This document shows positions 24,848 to 34,163 of a stretch of DNA of 64,000 nt, in pieces; within the stretch, counting starts at the first letter, position 1, and every line of letters begins with the position of its first letter. This DNA comes from Lachnospiraceae bacterium (lineage in GTDB: Bacteria > Bacillota > Clostridia > Lachnospirales > Lachnospiraceae), in NCBI GenBank assembly GCA_021771755.1, contig JAETOL010000002.1, forward strand, positions 1 through 64,000, read 5' to 3'. Made by a program: the position numbers and the translations under genes. Below the pieces are notes generated by a model. The model made no database searches, was not told where the DNA came from, and saw only the letters and a list, made by a program, of their open reading frames with translations.

Positions 24848-26077
24848 CAGAGATTTCTGATAATATCTTGCATAGCCGGTCTGCTGGCCATTAAAACTGT
24901 AGGTGATCTCCAGAAGGGGAAGGCCTGCAGGATTTTTTTTGAATTTACGGCTTTTATTCAAGGTATTGATATCTGTACCGTTTGGAAGAGTAACAGAAGG
25001 TGTCTGGACACGGTAAAATAAAACAGAATCCTTATAATCTTTCAGTATATATTTTTCAGAAGGAAGACAGGAAACCGCGATCTTTTCCGGTTCTGTTTTT
25101 ACAGCGGATCTTGTAAAGCTGTTGAAACCGTAATCCAGAAGAGCAGCCGTATCGGAATATGCTCCATTTACAGATTTCATGACAACGGAAACAAGATACA
25201 GATTGCCTCTCCGTGCATAGGTTACCAGCGTATTTCCGGCAGCATCTGTATAGCCGGTTTTTCCTCCAAGAACACCTTCGTAAGCGCGGGTATTGCCTTT
25301 CATCATTTTATGATGGTTAAGAAGATAACGAGTTTCTGCAAATTTATTTGTGGGGGGAATTTCATAATAAGTAGTAGTAGCATATTTGCGGAAAGTCGGA
25401 TTAAACCATGCAGCACGGGCGATTTTTGCCATATCACTGGCGGTTGTATAATGAAGCTCGTCAGGCAGTCCGTTGGGATTGTTAAAATGAGTTCCTGTAC
25501 AACCGAGAAGCCTTGCCTTCAGATTCATCAATTCTACAAATTTTTTCACAGAGCCAGAAGTTTCTTCCGCAAGGGCCAGTGTCATTTCATTGGCGGACTG
25601 GAGCATGACAGCCATCATCGCCTGCTCTATAGTAAGCTCTTCTCCGGTATCTGCATAGATACTGGAACTGTCGCTGATGGTGATGCCATGTGCGGCAGAT
25701 TCCGACATGACAAGTTTGTCTTTCATATCCAGATGCTCTGCGGCAAGAAGCGCAGTCATGATCTTGGTAATGCTGGCAGGGTACTGAACCTTGTCGGCAT
25801 TTTTTGCATACAGAACAGTTCCGGTGATCATGTCTACAAGGATGGCAGATTCTCCTTCGATCTTAGGACCCTGCGGCCATCCGGGAATATTATCTGTAGA
25901 AGCTGCCTGGTCATAAAATTCTGTATGTGGATCAGGCGTGGGGGTGGCAGTTACGATAGGAGCTCCTGTTTCGTCATACTCTGTGGCGAAGACAGAGGCT
26001 GCCGGTATAAAAGCCATTGCTGTACATAAAACACCGCACAAGGATTTTTTCAGGTATTTTATAATTTTATTTTTCAT
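24827..26077 (-). CDS. D-alanyl-D-alanine carboxypeptidase (PBP5/DacA-type)
   Basis: 416 residues with a signal peptide (hydrophobic 12-29, cut after about SVFA). The penicillin-binding motifs are S102-ITK105, S161-AN163 and K273-TG275, in normal order. It trims the terminal D-Ala of peptidoglycan peptides outside the membrane. A C-terminal beta domain (about 310-400) is present, but no long amphipathic anchor is obvious in SLLSDLLI. AAGAAAGGTTG precedes the ATG. The gene is divergent from the sugar-sensing operon. Confidence 0.92.
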   Translation of the reverse strand: MKNKIIKYLKKSLCGVLCTAMAFIPAASVFATEYDETGAPIVTATPTPDPHTEFYDQAASTDNIPGWPQGPKIEGESAILVDMITGTVLYAKNADKVQYPASITKIMTALLAAEHLDMKDKLVMSESAAHGITISDSSSIYADTGEELTIEQAMMAVMLQSANEMTLALAEETSGSVKKFVELMNLKARLLGCTGTHFNNPNGLPDELHYTTASDMAKIARAAWFNPTFRKYATTTYYEIPPTNKFAETRYLLNHHKMMKGNTRAYEGVLGGKTGYTDAAGNTLVTYARRGNLYLVSVVMKSVNGAYSDTAALLDYGFNSFTRSAVKTEPEKIAVSCLPSEKYILKDYKDSVLFYRVQTPSVTLPNGTDINTLNKSRKFKKNPAGLPLLEITYSFNGQQTGYARYYQKSLLSDLLI

Positions 26078-26308
26078 GAAAACAACCTTTCTTACTTTAT
26101 AAATATAGCTGCTGATAAATCATTATAGCATATTTGTTTTTTATATTGTAGCCATATCTTGGAAAAGTAAACGCCCTCTGAGGATTTGATAAAATTGTTC
26201 CGGTATATCAAAAAGCAGCTACGAACAGGTCAAAAAAGAAGTTTTAAAAATAGTGAAAAAAAGTTATAATTTAAAGGAATTATGCAAAAAAAACGGAAGG
26301 AACTGCAG

Positions 26309-27349
26309 ATGAAGAAATCGGAGAACAAAGGAATAGGATTACTTCTGCTGGGGATTTTTATAGTGGGGTTTTTCCTGTTTTTCACAAATAATTTTTATAA
26401 AAGTGTGTGGAAAAAAAGCGGTCTTGAGAAGGCAGAGGAGATCAGGAATTACGACAGGCAGTATGAAATGATCGTAGGCAGCGGAAAAAGCGAATTCTGG
26501 CAGGCTGTTTATGAAAGTGCCAGAAAAACCGCAGAGGAGCATGACGCATATGTGGAGTTCCATGCAAGTGATATGGAAACAGGGTATGATGAAATTGATT
26601 ATATGGAAATCAGCATTGCGTCAGGAGTGGACGGGATCATCCTGGAATATAATGGAGAAGATGCCCTTAAAAATGAGATCGACAAAGCGGAAGCTGCCGG
26701 AATCCCTGTGATCACGATTATGAACGATGCTCCTGACAGCAGACGCCAGAGCTTTGTGGGGGTTAATGACTACCAGATGGGACAGGCATATGGAGAGCAG
26801 ATCGTACGCCTTCTGGACGAAAATACAAAGAGAATCCTGATCCTTTTGGACAGTGAAAAAGGAGATCTGGAAAAAAATCAGCTTTACAGTCAGATCAGCA
26901 ATGCAGTTTTAAGCCAGAACAATACAGAAGGAATTGAAATCCGGGCAGAAAATCTTGCTCCGGAGAACAAATTTGACATTGAGGAAGCCATCCGAATGAT
27001 CTTTCAGTCACCGGAAGGCCCCCCGCAGATTCTTGTCTGCATGGATGAGATGACAACAGAGTGCGCTTATCAGGCAATGATCGATTATAACATGGTAGGT
27101 GAAGTAAAGATCATTGGTTATTATATTTCCGAAACCATCCGCAGTGCAGTGGAAAAAGGGCTGATCTCTGTGACCTGTACACTGGATGCGGAAGGAATGG
27201 GAAAGGACTGTGTGGATGCACTGTGGGAGCTGAAGCAGGAGGGAAGAGCGAATTCCTATTATAATGCAGAGCTTGAATTCCTGGGAAAAGAGGACCTTCG
27301 TAAAGCACGTAAAGCAGTTTCTGCGGAAACAGCAGAAGAAGAGGAATAA
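26309..27349 (+). CDS. Membrane-anchored sugar-binding sensor protein (XylFII-like)
   Basis: 346 residues. One uncleaved membrane helix (about residues 9-26) carries a type-1 periplasmic-binding fold outside the cell: YEMIVGSGKSEFWQAVYES, VDGIILEY, GIPVITIMND, FVGVNDYQMG. No lipobox Cys is present, so it is held by the helix. It is followed by a LytS/YesM-type kinase gene (5 bases) and its regulator, the arrangement of XylFII-LytS-YesN in clostridia, where the binding protein passes sugar occupancy to the kinase. I use ATG 26309 (GAAGGAA before it); an upstream ATG at 26282 falls only 12 bases after the -10 TATAAT (26265-26270). Confidence 0.8.
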   Translation: MKKSENKGIGLLLLGIFIVGFFLFFTNNFYKSVWKKSGLEKAEEIRNYDRQYEMIVGSGKSEFWQAVYESARKTAEEHDAYVEFHASDMETGYDEIDYMEISIASGVDGIILEYNGEDALKNEIDKAEAAGIPVITIMNDAPDSRRQSFVGVNDYQMGQAYGEQIVRLLDENTKRILILLDSEKGDLEKNQLYSQISNAVLSQNNTEGIEIRAENLAPENKFDIEEAIRMIFQSPEGPPQILVCMDEMTTECAYQAMIDYNMVGEVKIIGYYISETIRSAVEKGLISVTCTLDAEGMGKDCVDALWELKQEGRANSYYNAELEFLGKEDLRKARKAVSAETAEEEE

Positions 27350-27354
27350 AAAAT

Positions 27355-28842
27355 ATGAATAAAAAAAGATGGAAGGACATTCCCCTTGCAAGAAAGGTGA
27401 TGCTGGCAGTAGGAAGCATTATGACCATGATGCTTGCGATCAATGTGATCCTGTATGGGCAGGTAAATAAGACAATAAAAAGAATGGACACGGTCTATTC
27501 CAGCAACGTGAATCTGACAGAGCTTTCCGATTCTCTGCAAAGGGTACAGGAAGACCTTTATGCCTATCTCAGTGTGAAGTCCTCAGATTCTCTGGAAAGC
27601 TATTACAGAAGCAAGCAAAATTATGTAAATCTTCTTGATAAATTAAGCAGTCAGATATCGTCGAATCCCTCCAGACTTCTGGAAAAAAATATCAAAAGTA
27701 TGTCAGAAACATATGCTTCCATTACAGAGGAGGCGGTAACTGCCAAAAGAAGCCGTAATGTAGAAAAGTATAAGGAACTGTATGACCAGTCCCGGAAGCT
27801 TTATGGATATATTAATTTTTATATCAACGAACTGAACAGTCAGCAGTTTCGCAATAACTCATCCAGTTATCAGACACTCCGGGAGATGCTGGAATATCTG
27901 GAAATTTCAAGTCTGGTTCTTATGGTGCTGATGATGGGGCTTGGAGCAATGATGCTTTTTGGCATCACGAAGGGAATGATTGAACCACTTACGAATCTGG
28001 CAGAAACCGCCAATCTGGTTGGAAAGGGAAACTTTAATGTAAAAATGCCGCGGACGGATGCACTGGATGAAGTGGGAATTGTGACAAGAGCTTTTAACAC
28101 TATGGTGGAAAGCCTGGAGGAGTATATCATCCGCACGAAGGAAAGTATGGAAAAGGAGCAGCAGATGATGGAAAAAGAGCTTCTTATGAAAAACCATCTC
28201 AAAGAAGCTCAGCTGAAGTATCTGCAGTCTCAGATCAATCCTCATTTTCTTTTTAATTCCCTGAATGCAGGCGCGCAGCTTGCCATGATGGAGGACGCGG
28301 AAAAGACCTGTATTTTTGTGGAGAAAATGGCGGATTTCTTCCGCTATAATGTAAAAAAGGGGATGGAAGATGCAAGTCTTGAGGAAGAACTTACAGCGGT
28401 GGACAACTATATTTATATTCTGAATGTCCGGTTTGCCGGAGATATCCATTTTACAAAAGCCGTGGATGAAAGTCTGATGGACTGCCGGATTCCCAGCATG
28501 ATCCTTCAGCCTATTGTGGAAAATGCAGTCAATCATGGAATCCGTAATATTGACTGGGAGGGAAAAATATTACTGGAAATTACCGGAGCGGAGAATCAGA
28601 TTCTTATCCGGATAAAAGATAATGGAAAAGGGATGAGTCAGGAACGGATCCGGGAGGTCCTGAGCGGGAATTCCGGAGAGGCTGAGGAACAGTCAGATTC
28701 TACAGGAGTAGGGATGAATAATGTGATCAGCCGTCTGGAGCTTTATTACGATCAGAAAAATCTGGTAGAGATCAACAGTCAGGGCGTAAATATGGGAACA
28801 GAGATTATATTGAGACTTCCACGAACAGGAGGAAAAAAGTAA
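27355..28842 (+). CDS. YesM/LytS-type sensor histidine kinase
   Basis: 495 residues: helix at about 14-36, an external helical domain to about 180, second helix about 182-205, HAMP (TKGMIEPLTNLAETA onward), then a His_kinase domain with H297 in QSQINPHFLFNS and a GHKL ATPase (IVENAVNHG, IKDNGKGMS, TGVGMNN). It senses a sugar signal, probably through the anchored binding protein, and phosphorylates the adjoining regulator. The two genes abut without a gap. Confidence 0.93.
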   Translation: MNKKRWKDIPLARKVMLAVGSIMTMMLAINVILYGQVNKTIKRMDTVYSSNVNLTELSDSLQRVQEDLYAYLSVKSSDSLESYYRSKQNYVNLLDKLSSQISSNPSRLLEKNIKSMSETYASITEEAVTAKRSRNVEKYKELYDQSRKLYGYINFYINELNSQQFRNNSSSYQTLREMLEYLEISSLVLMVLMMGLGAMMLFGITKGMIEPLTNLAETANLVGKGNFNVKMPRTDALDEVGIVTRAFNTMVESLEEYIIRTKESMEKEQQMMEKELLMKNHLKEAQLKYLQSQINPHFLFNSLNAGAQLAMMEDAEKTCIFVEKMADFFRYNVKKGMEDASLEEELTAVDNYIYILNVRFAGDIHFTKAVDESLMDCRIPSMILQPIVENAVNHGIRNIDWEGKILLEITGAENQILIRIKDNGKGMSQERIREVLSGNSGEAEEQSDSTGVGMNNVISRLELYYDQKNLVEINSQGVNMGTEIILRLPRTGGKK

Positions 28843-30243
28843 ATGTACAGAATCATGCTGGCAGATGATGAAGGAATCATGCTTGAAGCACTGAAAAATA
28901 TTATTACCTCCAATTTTGGAGAGGAGTGTGAGATCGCCACTGCAAAAACAGGAAGAGCGGTCATTGAGCTTGCAGAAAGCTTCCGCCCGGATATTGCCTT
29001 TATGGATATTCAGATGCCCGGTCTTAATGGGATCCAGGCAATGAAGGAAATCCGGAAATATAATAAAAATATGCTTTTTATTGTTATTTCCGCCTATGAC
29101 AAATTCAGCTATGCACGGGAAGCCATTAATCTGGGAGTTCTGGAATATCTGACCAAACCGGTAAATAAACGTGTGGTTATCGATGTGTGCATGAAAGCGA
29201 TGAAAAAAGTAGATGAGGACAGACAGAAGAGAAGTGATGATCTGGAAATCCGTGAAAAACTGGAGACGGTGATCCCTATTCTGGAAAGTGGCTATTTATA
29301 TAATATCCTTCTGATGGACAGCTTTCATAATTATAATGACAATTACAGACAGCTTCTTGGTATACAGGAAAAGTATGGTTTTATGATCGTAGTGGAATTT
29401 GGAGACAGTCAGGAAAACGGAGAACTGACAAATGCGGTAGGAGCAGGAGTGCGTGCAGAAAAGTTTTATCCGGATATCAGGGAGATCGCCAGAGAGTTTT
29501 TTCACTGTCTGGTAGGACCTGTTATGGGAAACCGGGTGGTTCTTCTGATTCCGTATGAAAATGCTTCTATTGATTATGATGAACGTGTTCATATCCTGAC
29601 CAAAACAAGAAATATGATCTATAAGCTGGAAACAAGGATAGACAGCCGATTTCGCGCAGGTATAGGAAGGATCCGGGAAGAACAGAATTTAAGGGAATCC
29701 TATTCAGAAGCTGTACAGGCCCTCAGAGAGGGAAAAAGCCACGTTGTACATATCAATGATATTCCGGCTGAGGCGGAAAGTGAAGAAGAATGTCCGGAAG
29801 AGGTGAAAAAAAGCTATATCAGAGAAATTGAAAGCCTGAAAACCAGGGAAGAGGTCAGAAGATGGTTCCGTGAGCAGGAAAAGAAGTTCCGTATAAATGC
29901 AGGCGCTGACAGAGAAAAAAGATCAGAATCTGTTATGGAGAAAGCCAAAGACTATATCCGGCAGAATTTCCAGAAGGATCTGACACTGGATGAAGTCTCA
30001 AAGATTGTGGATATCAGTCCCTATTACTTCAGTAAGCTTTTTAAACAGGAAACAGGAGAGAACTTTATCGAGTATCTGACGAAGATAAGGATGAAAAATG
30101 CGGAGAAGCTTCTTTTAGATCCCTCTTATTCTATTAAAGAAATCTGCGTAATGTCCGGTTATGGAGATCCTAATTATTTCAGCAGGATCTTTAAGAAATA
30201 TGAAGGAGTAACTCCAAGTGAATATAGAGAAAGGCTGGGATAA
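28843..30243 (+). CDS. YesN-type response regulator (REC plus AraC HTH)
   Basis: 466 residues: receiver domain with D8-D9, phosphoacceptor D55 in FMDIQMPG and K in YLTKPV; a middle region of about 220 residues typical of YesN proteins; and a C-terminal AraC-type double helix-turn-helix (DLTLDEVSKIVDISPYYFSK, SIKEICVMSGYGDPNYFSR). It should activate the ChvE-like transporter operon downstream; direct CTCCAGA repeats at that promoter fit this (inference). Confidence 0.93.
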   Translation: MYRIMLADDEGIMLEALKNIITSNFGEECEIATAKTGRAVIELAESFRPDIAFMDIQMPGLNGIQAMKEIRKYNKNMLFIVISAYDKFSYAREAINLGVLEYLTKPVNKRVVIDVCMKAMKKVDEDRQKRSDDLEIREKLETVIPILESGYLYNILLMDSFHNYNDNYRQLLGIQEKYGFMIVVEFGDSQENGELTNAVGAGVRAEKFYPDIREIAREFFHCLVGPVMGNRVVLLIPYENASIDYDERVHILTKTRNMIYKLETRIDSRFRAGIGRIREEQNLRESYSEAVQALREGKSHVVHINDIPAEAESEEECPEEVKKSYIREIESLKTREEVRRWFREQEKKFRINAGADREKRSESVMEKAKDYIRQNFQKDLTLDEVSKIVDISPYYFSKLFKQETGENFIEYLTKIRMKNAEKLLLDPSYSIKEICVMSGYGDPNYFSRIFKKYEGVTPSEYRERLG

Positions 30244-30246
30244 CAT

Positions 30247-31326
30247 ATGAAAAAAGTTGGAAAAGGGTGTCTTATTCTGGTTTTTGTACTGTTGTTTCTG
30301 GGAGGCTGTGGAGAGAAAAATCAGAAAACAGAAGAACATATTGAAATAGAAAGCGATCAGGAAGAAAAAGAAGTCAGCATCGGATTGAGCTTTGATTCTT
30401 TTGTGATCGAGAGATGGCTTCGAGACAGAGACGCATTTGTGTCAGCGGCAGACAAGCTGGGAGCAGAGGTCAATGTGCAGAATGCAAATGGAGATCTTCA
30501 GGAACAGATTGAACAGATCCGCTATCTGATCAAAAAACAGGTGGATGTTCTGGTTGTGGTGGCGGCGGACTGTCAGGCTCTTTCCAGGATCATGCTGGAG
30601 GCAAAGGATGCGGGGATCCACACGATCTCTTATGATCGTCTGATCCAGAATGCGGATTCAGACCTTTACATTTCTTTTGACAATGAAAAAGTAGGAGAAT
30701 ATATGGCGGAAGCACTGGTCGGGGCAATACCTGAGGGAGGAGAAATCTTTATGCTTCAGGGACCGGAAGAGGATAATAATGTAAAGCTTGTACGGGAAGG
30801 ATTTAACCGTGTGATAGAGGACAGCAGCCTTAAAGTGGTCTATCAGAGCAACTGCCCGGGCTGGCTGGCAGAGCAGGCGGCAGAGGATCTGAATGAAGGA
30901 CTGAAGCGGTTCCCTGATGTAAAAGGGATCATGTGTGGAAATGACGATATTGCAAGCCAGGTGGTGAATACTCTGGCAGAGACAAGGAGAGCGGGAAGTC
31001 TTGCGGTAGCAGGACAGGACGGAGACGTTGCAGCCTGCCAGAGGATCGTGGAGGGAACACAGACGATGACGGCCTACAAATCTGTGGAAAGTCTGGCGGA
31101 AAAGGCAGCTGAAATGGCAGTAAAGCTTGCGAAAGGAGAGGATCTGGGACTGGATGGAAAAACCATGGATGATGGCTCCTATGACGTACCATGCTATTTC
31201 CTGGAACCGGAATATGTCTCCAGTGAAAATATGGATCAGGTGATCATAGAAGGAGGCGTTCACAACAGGGATGATGTATATCTGAATGTGCAGAATCAGG
31301 ATTTTAATGTTAAAAACAGTCAATAG
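30247..31326 (+). CDS. Sugar-binding lipoprotein (XylF-like)
   Basis: 359 residues. The lipobox FLGGC sits near residue 20-24, so the mature protein is lipid-anchored outside. The fold is the type-1 ribose/xylose-binding kind: VSIGLSFDSFVIERW, VDVLVVVAADCQAL, YDRLIQNADSDLYIS, IMCGNDDIA, VAGQDGDVAA. It follows the regulator gene by 3 bases and has no permease of its own, whereas the transporter downstream has a separate binding protein. It may be a second sensor subunit or an alternative receptor for that transporter. Confidence 0.88.
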   Translation: MKKVGKGCLILVFVLLFLGGCGEKNQKTEEHIEIESDQEEKEVSIGLSFDSFVIERWLRDRDAFVSAADKLGAEVNVQNANGDLQEQIEQIRYLIKKQVDVLVVVAADCQALSRIMLEAKDAGIHTISYDRLIQNADSDLYISFDNEKVGEYMAEALVGAIPEGGEIFMLQGPEEDNNVKLVREGFNRVIEDSSLKVVYQSNCPGWLAEQAAEDLNEGLKRFPDVKGIMCGNDDIASQVVNTLAETRRAGSLAVAGQDGDVAACQRIVEGTQTMTAYKSVESLAEKAAEMAVKLAKGEDLGLDGKTMDDGSYDVPCYFLEPEYVSSENMDQVIIEGGVHNRDDVYLNVQNQDFNVKNSQ

Positions 31327-31340
31327 GATTTTTTTGCAAC

Positions 31341-31374
31341 AAAAATGTCTTGTATCATACAGGACATTTTTTTA
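31341..31374 (+). terminator. Terminator of the sensor operon
   Basis: AAAATGTCTTGT pairs with ACAGGACATTTT (one G-T pair) and a run of seven T follows. Confidence 0.85.
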
Positions 31375-31386
31375 TTTGAAAAAAAT

Positions 31387-31431
31387 CTCCAGAACCATGC
31401 CAACTAACTCCAGACTGCCTCATGCTATAGT
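31387..31431 (+). promoter_or_regulatory. Activated promoter of the ChvE-like operon with direct repeats
   Basis: CTCCAGA occurs at 31387-31393 and again at 31408-31414, exactly 21 bases apart (two helix turns), each followed by a GCC. The second overlaps the -35 position (ACTAAC, poor). The -10 is TATAGT (31426-31431). A weak -35 with helically phased direct repeats is the usual form of an AraC-type activator site; the YesN-type regulator upstream is the likely binder. Confidence 0.6.
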
Positions 31432-31482
31432 AAGTACATCAAAAGGAACGAAAACCTAAAAAAGAAAACGGAGGAATTCATT

Positions 31483-32556
31483 ATGAGAAGAAAAGTTCTT
31501 GCAGGTCTTTTGACAGTAGCTATGGCAGCCGGATTTGTAGCTGTACCGGCATTACAGACAGAGGTTAAGGCAGATGACAAAAAACTTGTAGGTGTGGCAA
31601 TGCCTACCAAGGATCTTCAGAGATGGAACCAGGACGGCGAAAATATGAAAAAATCTCTGGAAGAAGCAGGATTTGAAGTAGATCTTCAGTATGCATCCAA
31701 TGATGTTGCAACTCAGGTATCTCAGGTTGAGAACATGATTTCCAATGCGTGCGATATCCTTGTCATTGCTTCAATTGATGGAAGCTCTCTGGGCGAGCCG
31801 CTGAAACAGGCAAAAGAAGCGGGAATCCCGGTTATCGCATATGACCGTCTTCTGATGGAATCTGATGCGGTTTCCTACTATGCAACATTTGATAACTATA
31901 TGGTAGGACAGAAACAGGGCGAATATATTGAAGAGGCTCTGAACCTGAAAGAAGAAAAAGGACCGTTTAACATTGAGCTTGTTGCAGGCGCACCGGATGA
32001 CAACAACGCAAAATTCTTCTTCGGCGGCGCTATGGACGTGCTTCAGCCGTACATTGACGGGGGTGTTCTCGTAGTGAAATCCGGACAGACAGAATTTGAG
32101 AAATGCGCAACTCAGGCATGGGATACAGCAAAGGCTCAGGACAGAATGGATACCATTATTGCAGGTAACTACTCTGACGGAACAACACTTGACGCTGTTC
32201 TCTGCTCCAATGACTCCACAGCCCTTGGCGTAGCAAACTCTCTGGCAGCTTCCTACACCGGCGATTATCCGGTTGTTACAGGTCAGGACTGTGATATTGC
32301 AAATGTGAAAAACCTTGCAGCCGGAAAACAGGCTATGGATATCTTTAAAGATACACGTACACTTGCAGACCAGGTTGTTAAGATGGTTGAGTCCGTTCTG
32401 AACGGTGAAGAAGCAGAAGTAAACGATACGGAAAGCTATGACAATGGTACAGGCATCATTCCGACATACCTTTGCGAGCCAACCGTTGTAACAGCAGACA
32501 ACTATGAAGAAATCATTATTGATTCCGGTTACTACACAGCAGATCAGCTTAAATAA
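31483..32556 (+). CDS. ChvE-like sugar-binding protein
   Basis: 357 residues with a signal peptide (RRK then a hydrophobic stretch, cut near EVKA-DDKK) but no lipobox Cys, unusual for a Gram-positive binding protein. The mature protein has the ChvE/multiple-monosaccharide fold: VGVAMPTKDLQRW, YDRLLMESDAVSYYATFDN, ELVAGAPDDNN, VLCSNDSTALG, TGQDCDIANV. It delivers a monosaccharide to the ATPase and permease encoded next. A GGGGCGG stem-loop separates it from the ATPase gene and may keep its transcript more stable than the rest. Confidence 0.9.
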   Translation: MRRKVLAGLLTVAMAAGFVAVPALQTEVKADDKKLVGVAMPTKDLQRWNQDGENMKKSLEEAGFEVDLQYASNDVATQVSQVENMISNACDILVIASIDGSSLGEPLKQAKEAGIPVIAYDRLLMESDAVSYYATFDNYMVGQKQGEYIEEALNLKEEKGPFNIELVAGAPDDNNAKFFFGGAMDVLQPYIDGGVLVVKSGQTEFEKCATQAWDTAKAQDRMDTIIAGNYSDGTTLDAVLCSNDSTALGVANSLAASYTGDYPVVTGQDCDIANVKNLAAGKQAMDIFKDTRTLADQVVKMVESVLNGEEAEVNDTESYDNGTGIIPTYLCEPTVVTADNYEEIIIDSGYYTADQLK

Positions 32557-32573
32557 AACTAAAGACTAAGAAA

Positions 32574-32590
32574 GGGGCGGTTTCCGCCCC
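32574..32590 (+). promoter_or_regulatory. Intercistronic GC hairpin
   Basis: GGGGCGG, TTT, CCGCCCC: a perfect 7-base stem without a proper T-run. It probably stabilises the upstream mRNA or attenuates partially, giving excess binding protein. Confidence 0.65.
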
Positions 32591-32621
32591 CTTCTCATTT
32601 AAAATTTAGGGAGGGATATCA

Positions 32622-34160
32622 TTGGCTAAAATACTTTTGGAAATGAAAAATATTACCAAGACTTTCCCTGGTGTGAAGGCACTGGACAATGTAAATCTGA
32701 AGGTGGAAGAGGGAGAGATCCACGCTCTGGTAGGCGAGAACGGCGCTGGAAAATCCACTCTTATGAACGTACTCAGCGGTATTTATCCATATGGCTCTTA
32801 TGAGGGAGATATCATTTATAATGGTGAGATCTGCAGATTTGCAAAAATTAAAGACAGTGAAGAAAAAGGGATCGTTATCATACATCAGGAACTTGCGCTG
32901 ATCCCCTATATGACTATCGGGGAAAATATGTATCTCGGAAACGAGAGGGGAACTGCCGCTTCGATCAACTGGAATGAAACCTACGGAGAGGCAGATAAAT
33001 ATTTGAAAACAGTAGGACTGGAAGAATCTTCCCGTACTTTGATCAAAGATATAGGAGTAGGCAAGCAGCAGCTTGTAGAGATTGCAAAGGCTCTTGCAAA
33101 ACATGCAAAGCTTCTGATTCTGGATGAGCCGACTGCTTCTCTGAATGAGGATGACTCCAGAGCGCTTCTGGAACTTCTTCTGAAATTCAAAAAGGAAGGC
33201 ATGACTTCCATTATTATTTCACATAAGCTGAATGAAATTTCTTATGTGGCAGATAAGATCACAGTAATCCGCGACGGATCTACCATTGAAACTCTGGACA
33301 AAAAGACGGATGATATTTCTGAAGGACGTATCATTCAGGGAATGGTAGGACGTGAACTTACCGACCGCTTCCCGAAACGTCCTCATGTAAAGATCGGTGA
33401 TGTGTCTATGGAGGTTAAAAACTGGACAGTTCATCACCCGCTGTATTCTGAGAGGAAAGTAGTAGATAATGCTTCCTTTAAAGTCCATAAGGGAGAGGTA
33501 GTGGGTATTTCCGGACTTATGGGAGCAGGGCGTACAGAGCTTGCCATGAGTATTTTTGGAAAAAGCTATGGAACAGGCATCAGCGGACAGGTGTTTATGA
33601 ATGGAAAAGAAGTAACTATGAACACCGTTTCTGATGCGATCAAACAGAAACTTGCTTATGTAACGGAAGACAGAAAAGGCAATGGTCTGATCTTAAGTAA
33701 TTCGATCAAAACAAACACCACTCTGGCTAACCTTGGAAACGTCAGCAGCCATGGCGTACTTGACGCAGACAAAGAGTATGCGGTAGCAGATGAATACAGG
33801 GAAAAGCTGAAAACCAAATGTCCTACCGTAGAACAGAACGTTGGAAATTTAAGCGGAGGTAATCAGCAGAAGGTACTGTTGGCAAAATGGATGTTTACAG
33901 AACCGGATATCTTGATTCTTGATGAACCTACAAGGGGTATTGATGTAGGTGCAAAATATGAGATCTACTGTATTATCAATGACCTGGTCGCAGCGGGCAA
34001 ATCCGTGATCATGATTTCATCGGAACTTCCCGAGGTTCTTGGTATGTCTGACAGGATCTATATCATGAATGAAGGAAGAATTGTGGGTGAGGTTGATGGA
34101 AAGGAAGCAACCCAGGAAATGATCATGTCACGTATTTTGAAATCAAGTAAAGGAGAATAA
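32622..34160 (+). CDS. Sugar ABC transporter ATPase (MmsA/GguA-like)
   Basis: 512 residues with two ABC domains. The first has Walker [10 protein letters not shown] and Walker [11 protein letters not shown]. The second has the degenerate loop GLMGAGRTE, signature [14 protein letters not shown] and Walker [12 protein letters not shown], the normal pattern of carbohydrate uptake type-2 ATPases. It energises import through the permease 3 bases downstream. The start is TTG at 32622, supported by GGGAGGG about 8 bases before it; the protein begins [13 protein letters not shown]. Confidence 0.92.
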   Translation: MAKILLEMKNITKTFPGVKALDNVNLKVEEGEIHALVGENGAGKSTLMNVLSGIYPYGSYEGDIIYNGEICRFAKIKDSEEKGIVIIHQELALIPYMTIGENMYLGNERGTAASINWNETYGEADKYLKTVGLEESSRTLIKDIGVGKQQLVEIAKALAKHAKLLILDEPTASLNEDDSRALLELLLKFKKEGMTSIIISHKLNEISYVADKITVIRDGSTIETLDKKTDDISEGRIIQGMVGRELTDRFPKRPHVKIGDVSMEVKNWTVHHPLYSERKVVDNASFKVHKGEVVGISGLMGAGRTELAMSIFGKSYGTGISGQVFMNGKEVTMNTVSDAIKQKLAYVTEDRKGNGLILSNSIKTNTTLANLGNVSSHGVLDADKEYAVADEYREKLKTKCPTVEQNVGNLSGGNQQKVLLAKWMFTEPDILILDEPTRGIDVGAKYEIYCIINDLVAAGKSVIMISSELPEVLGMSDRIYIMNEGRIVGEVDGKEATQEMIMSRILKSSKGE

Positions 34161-34163
34161 GCC

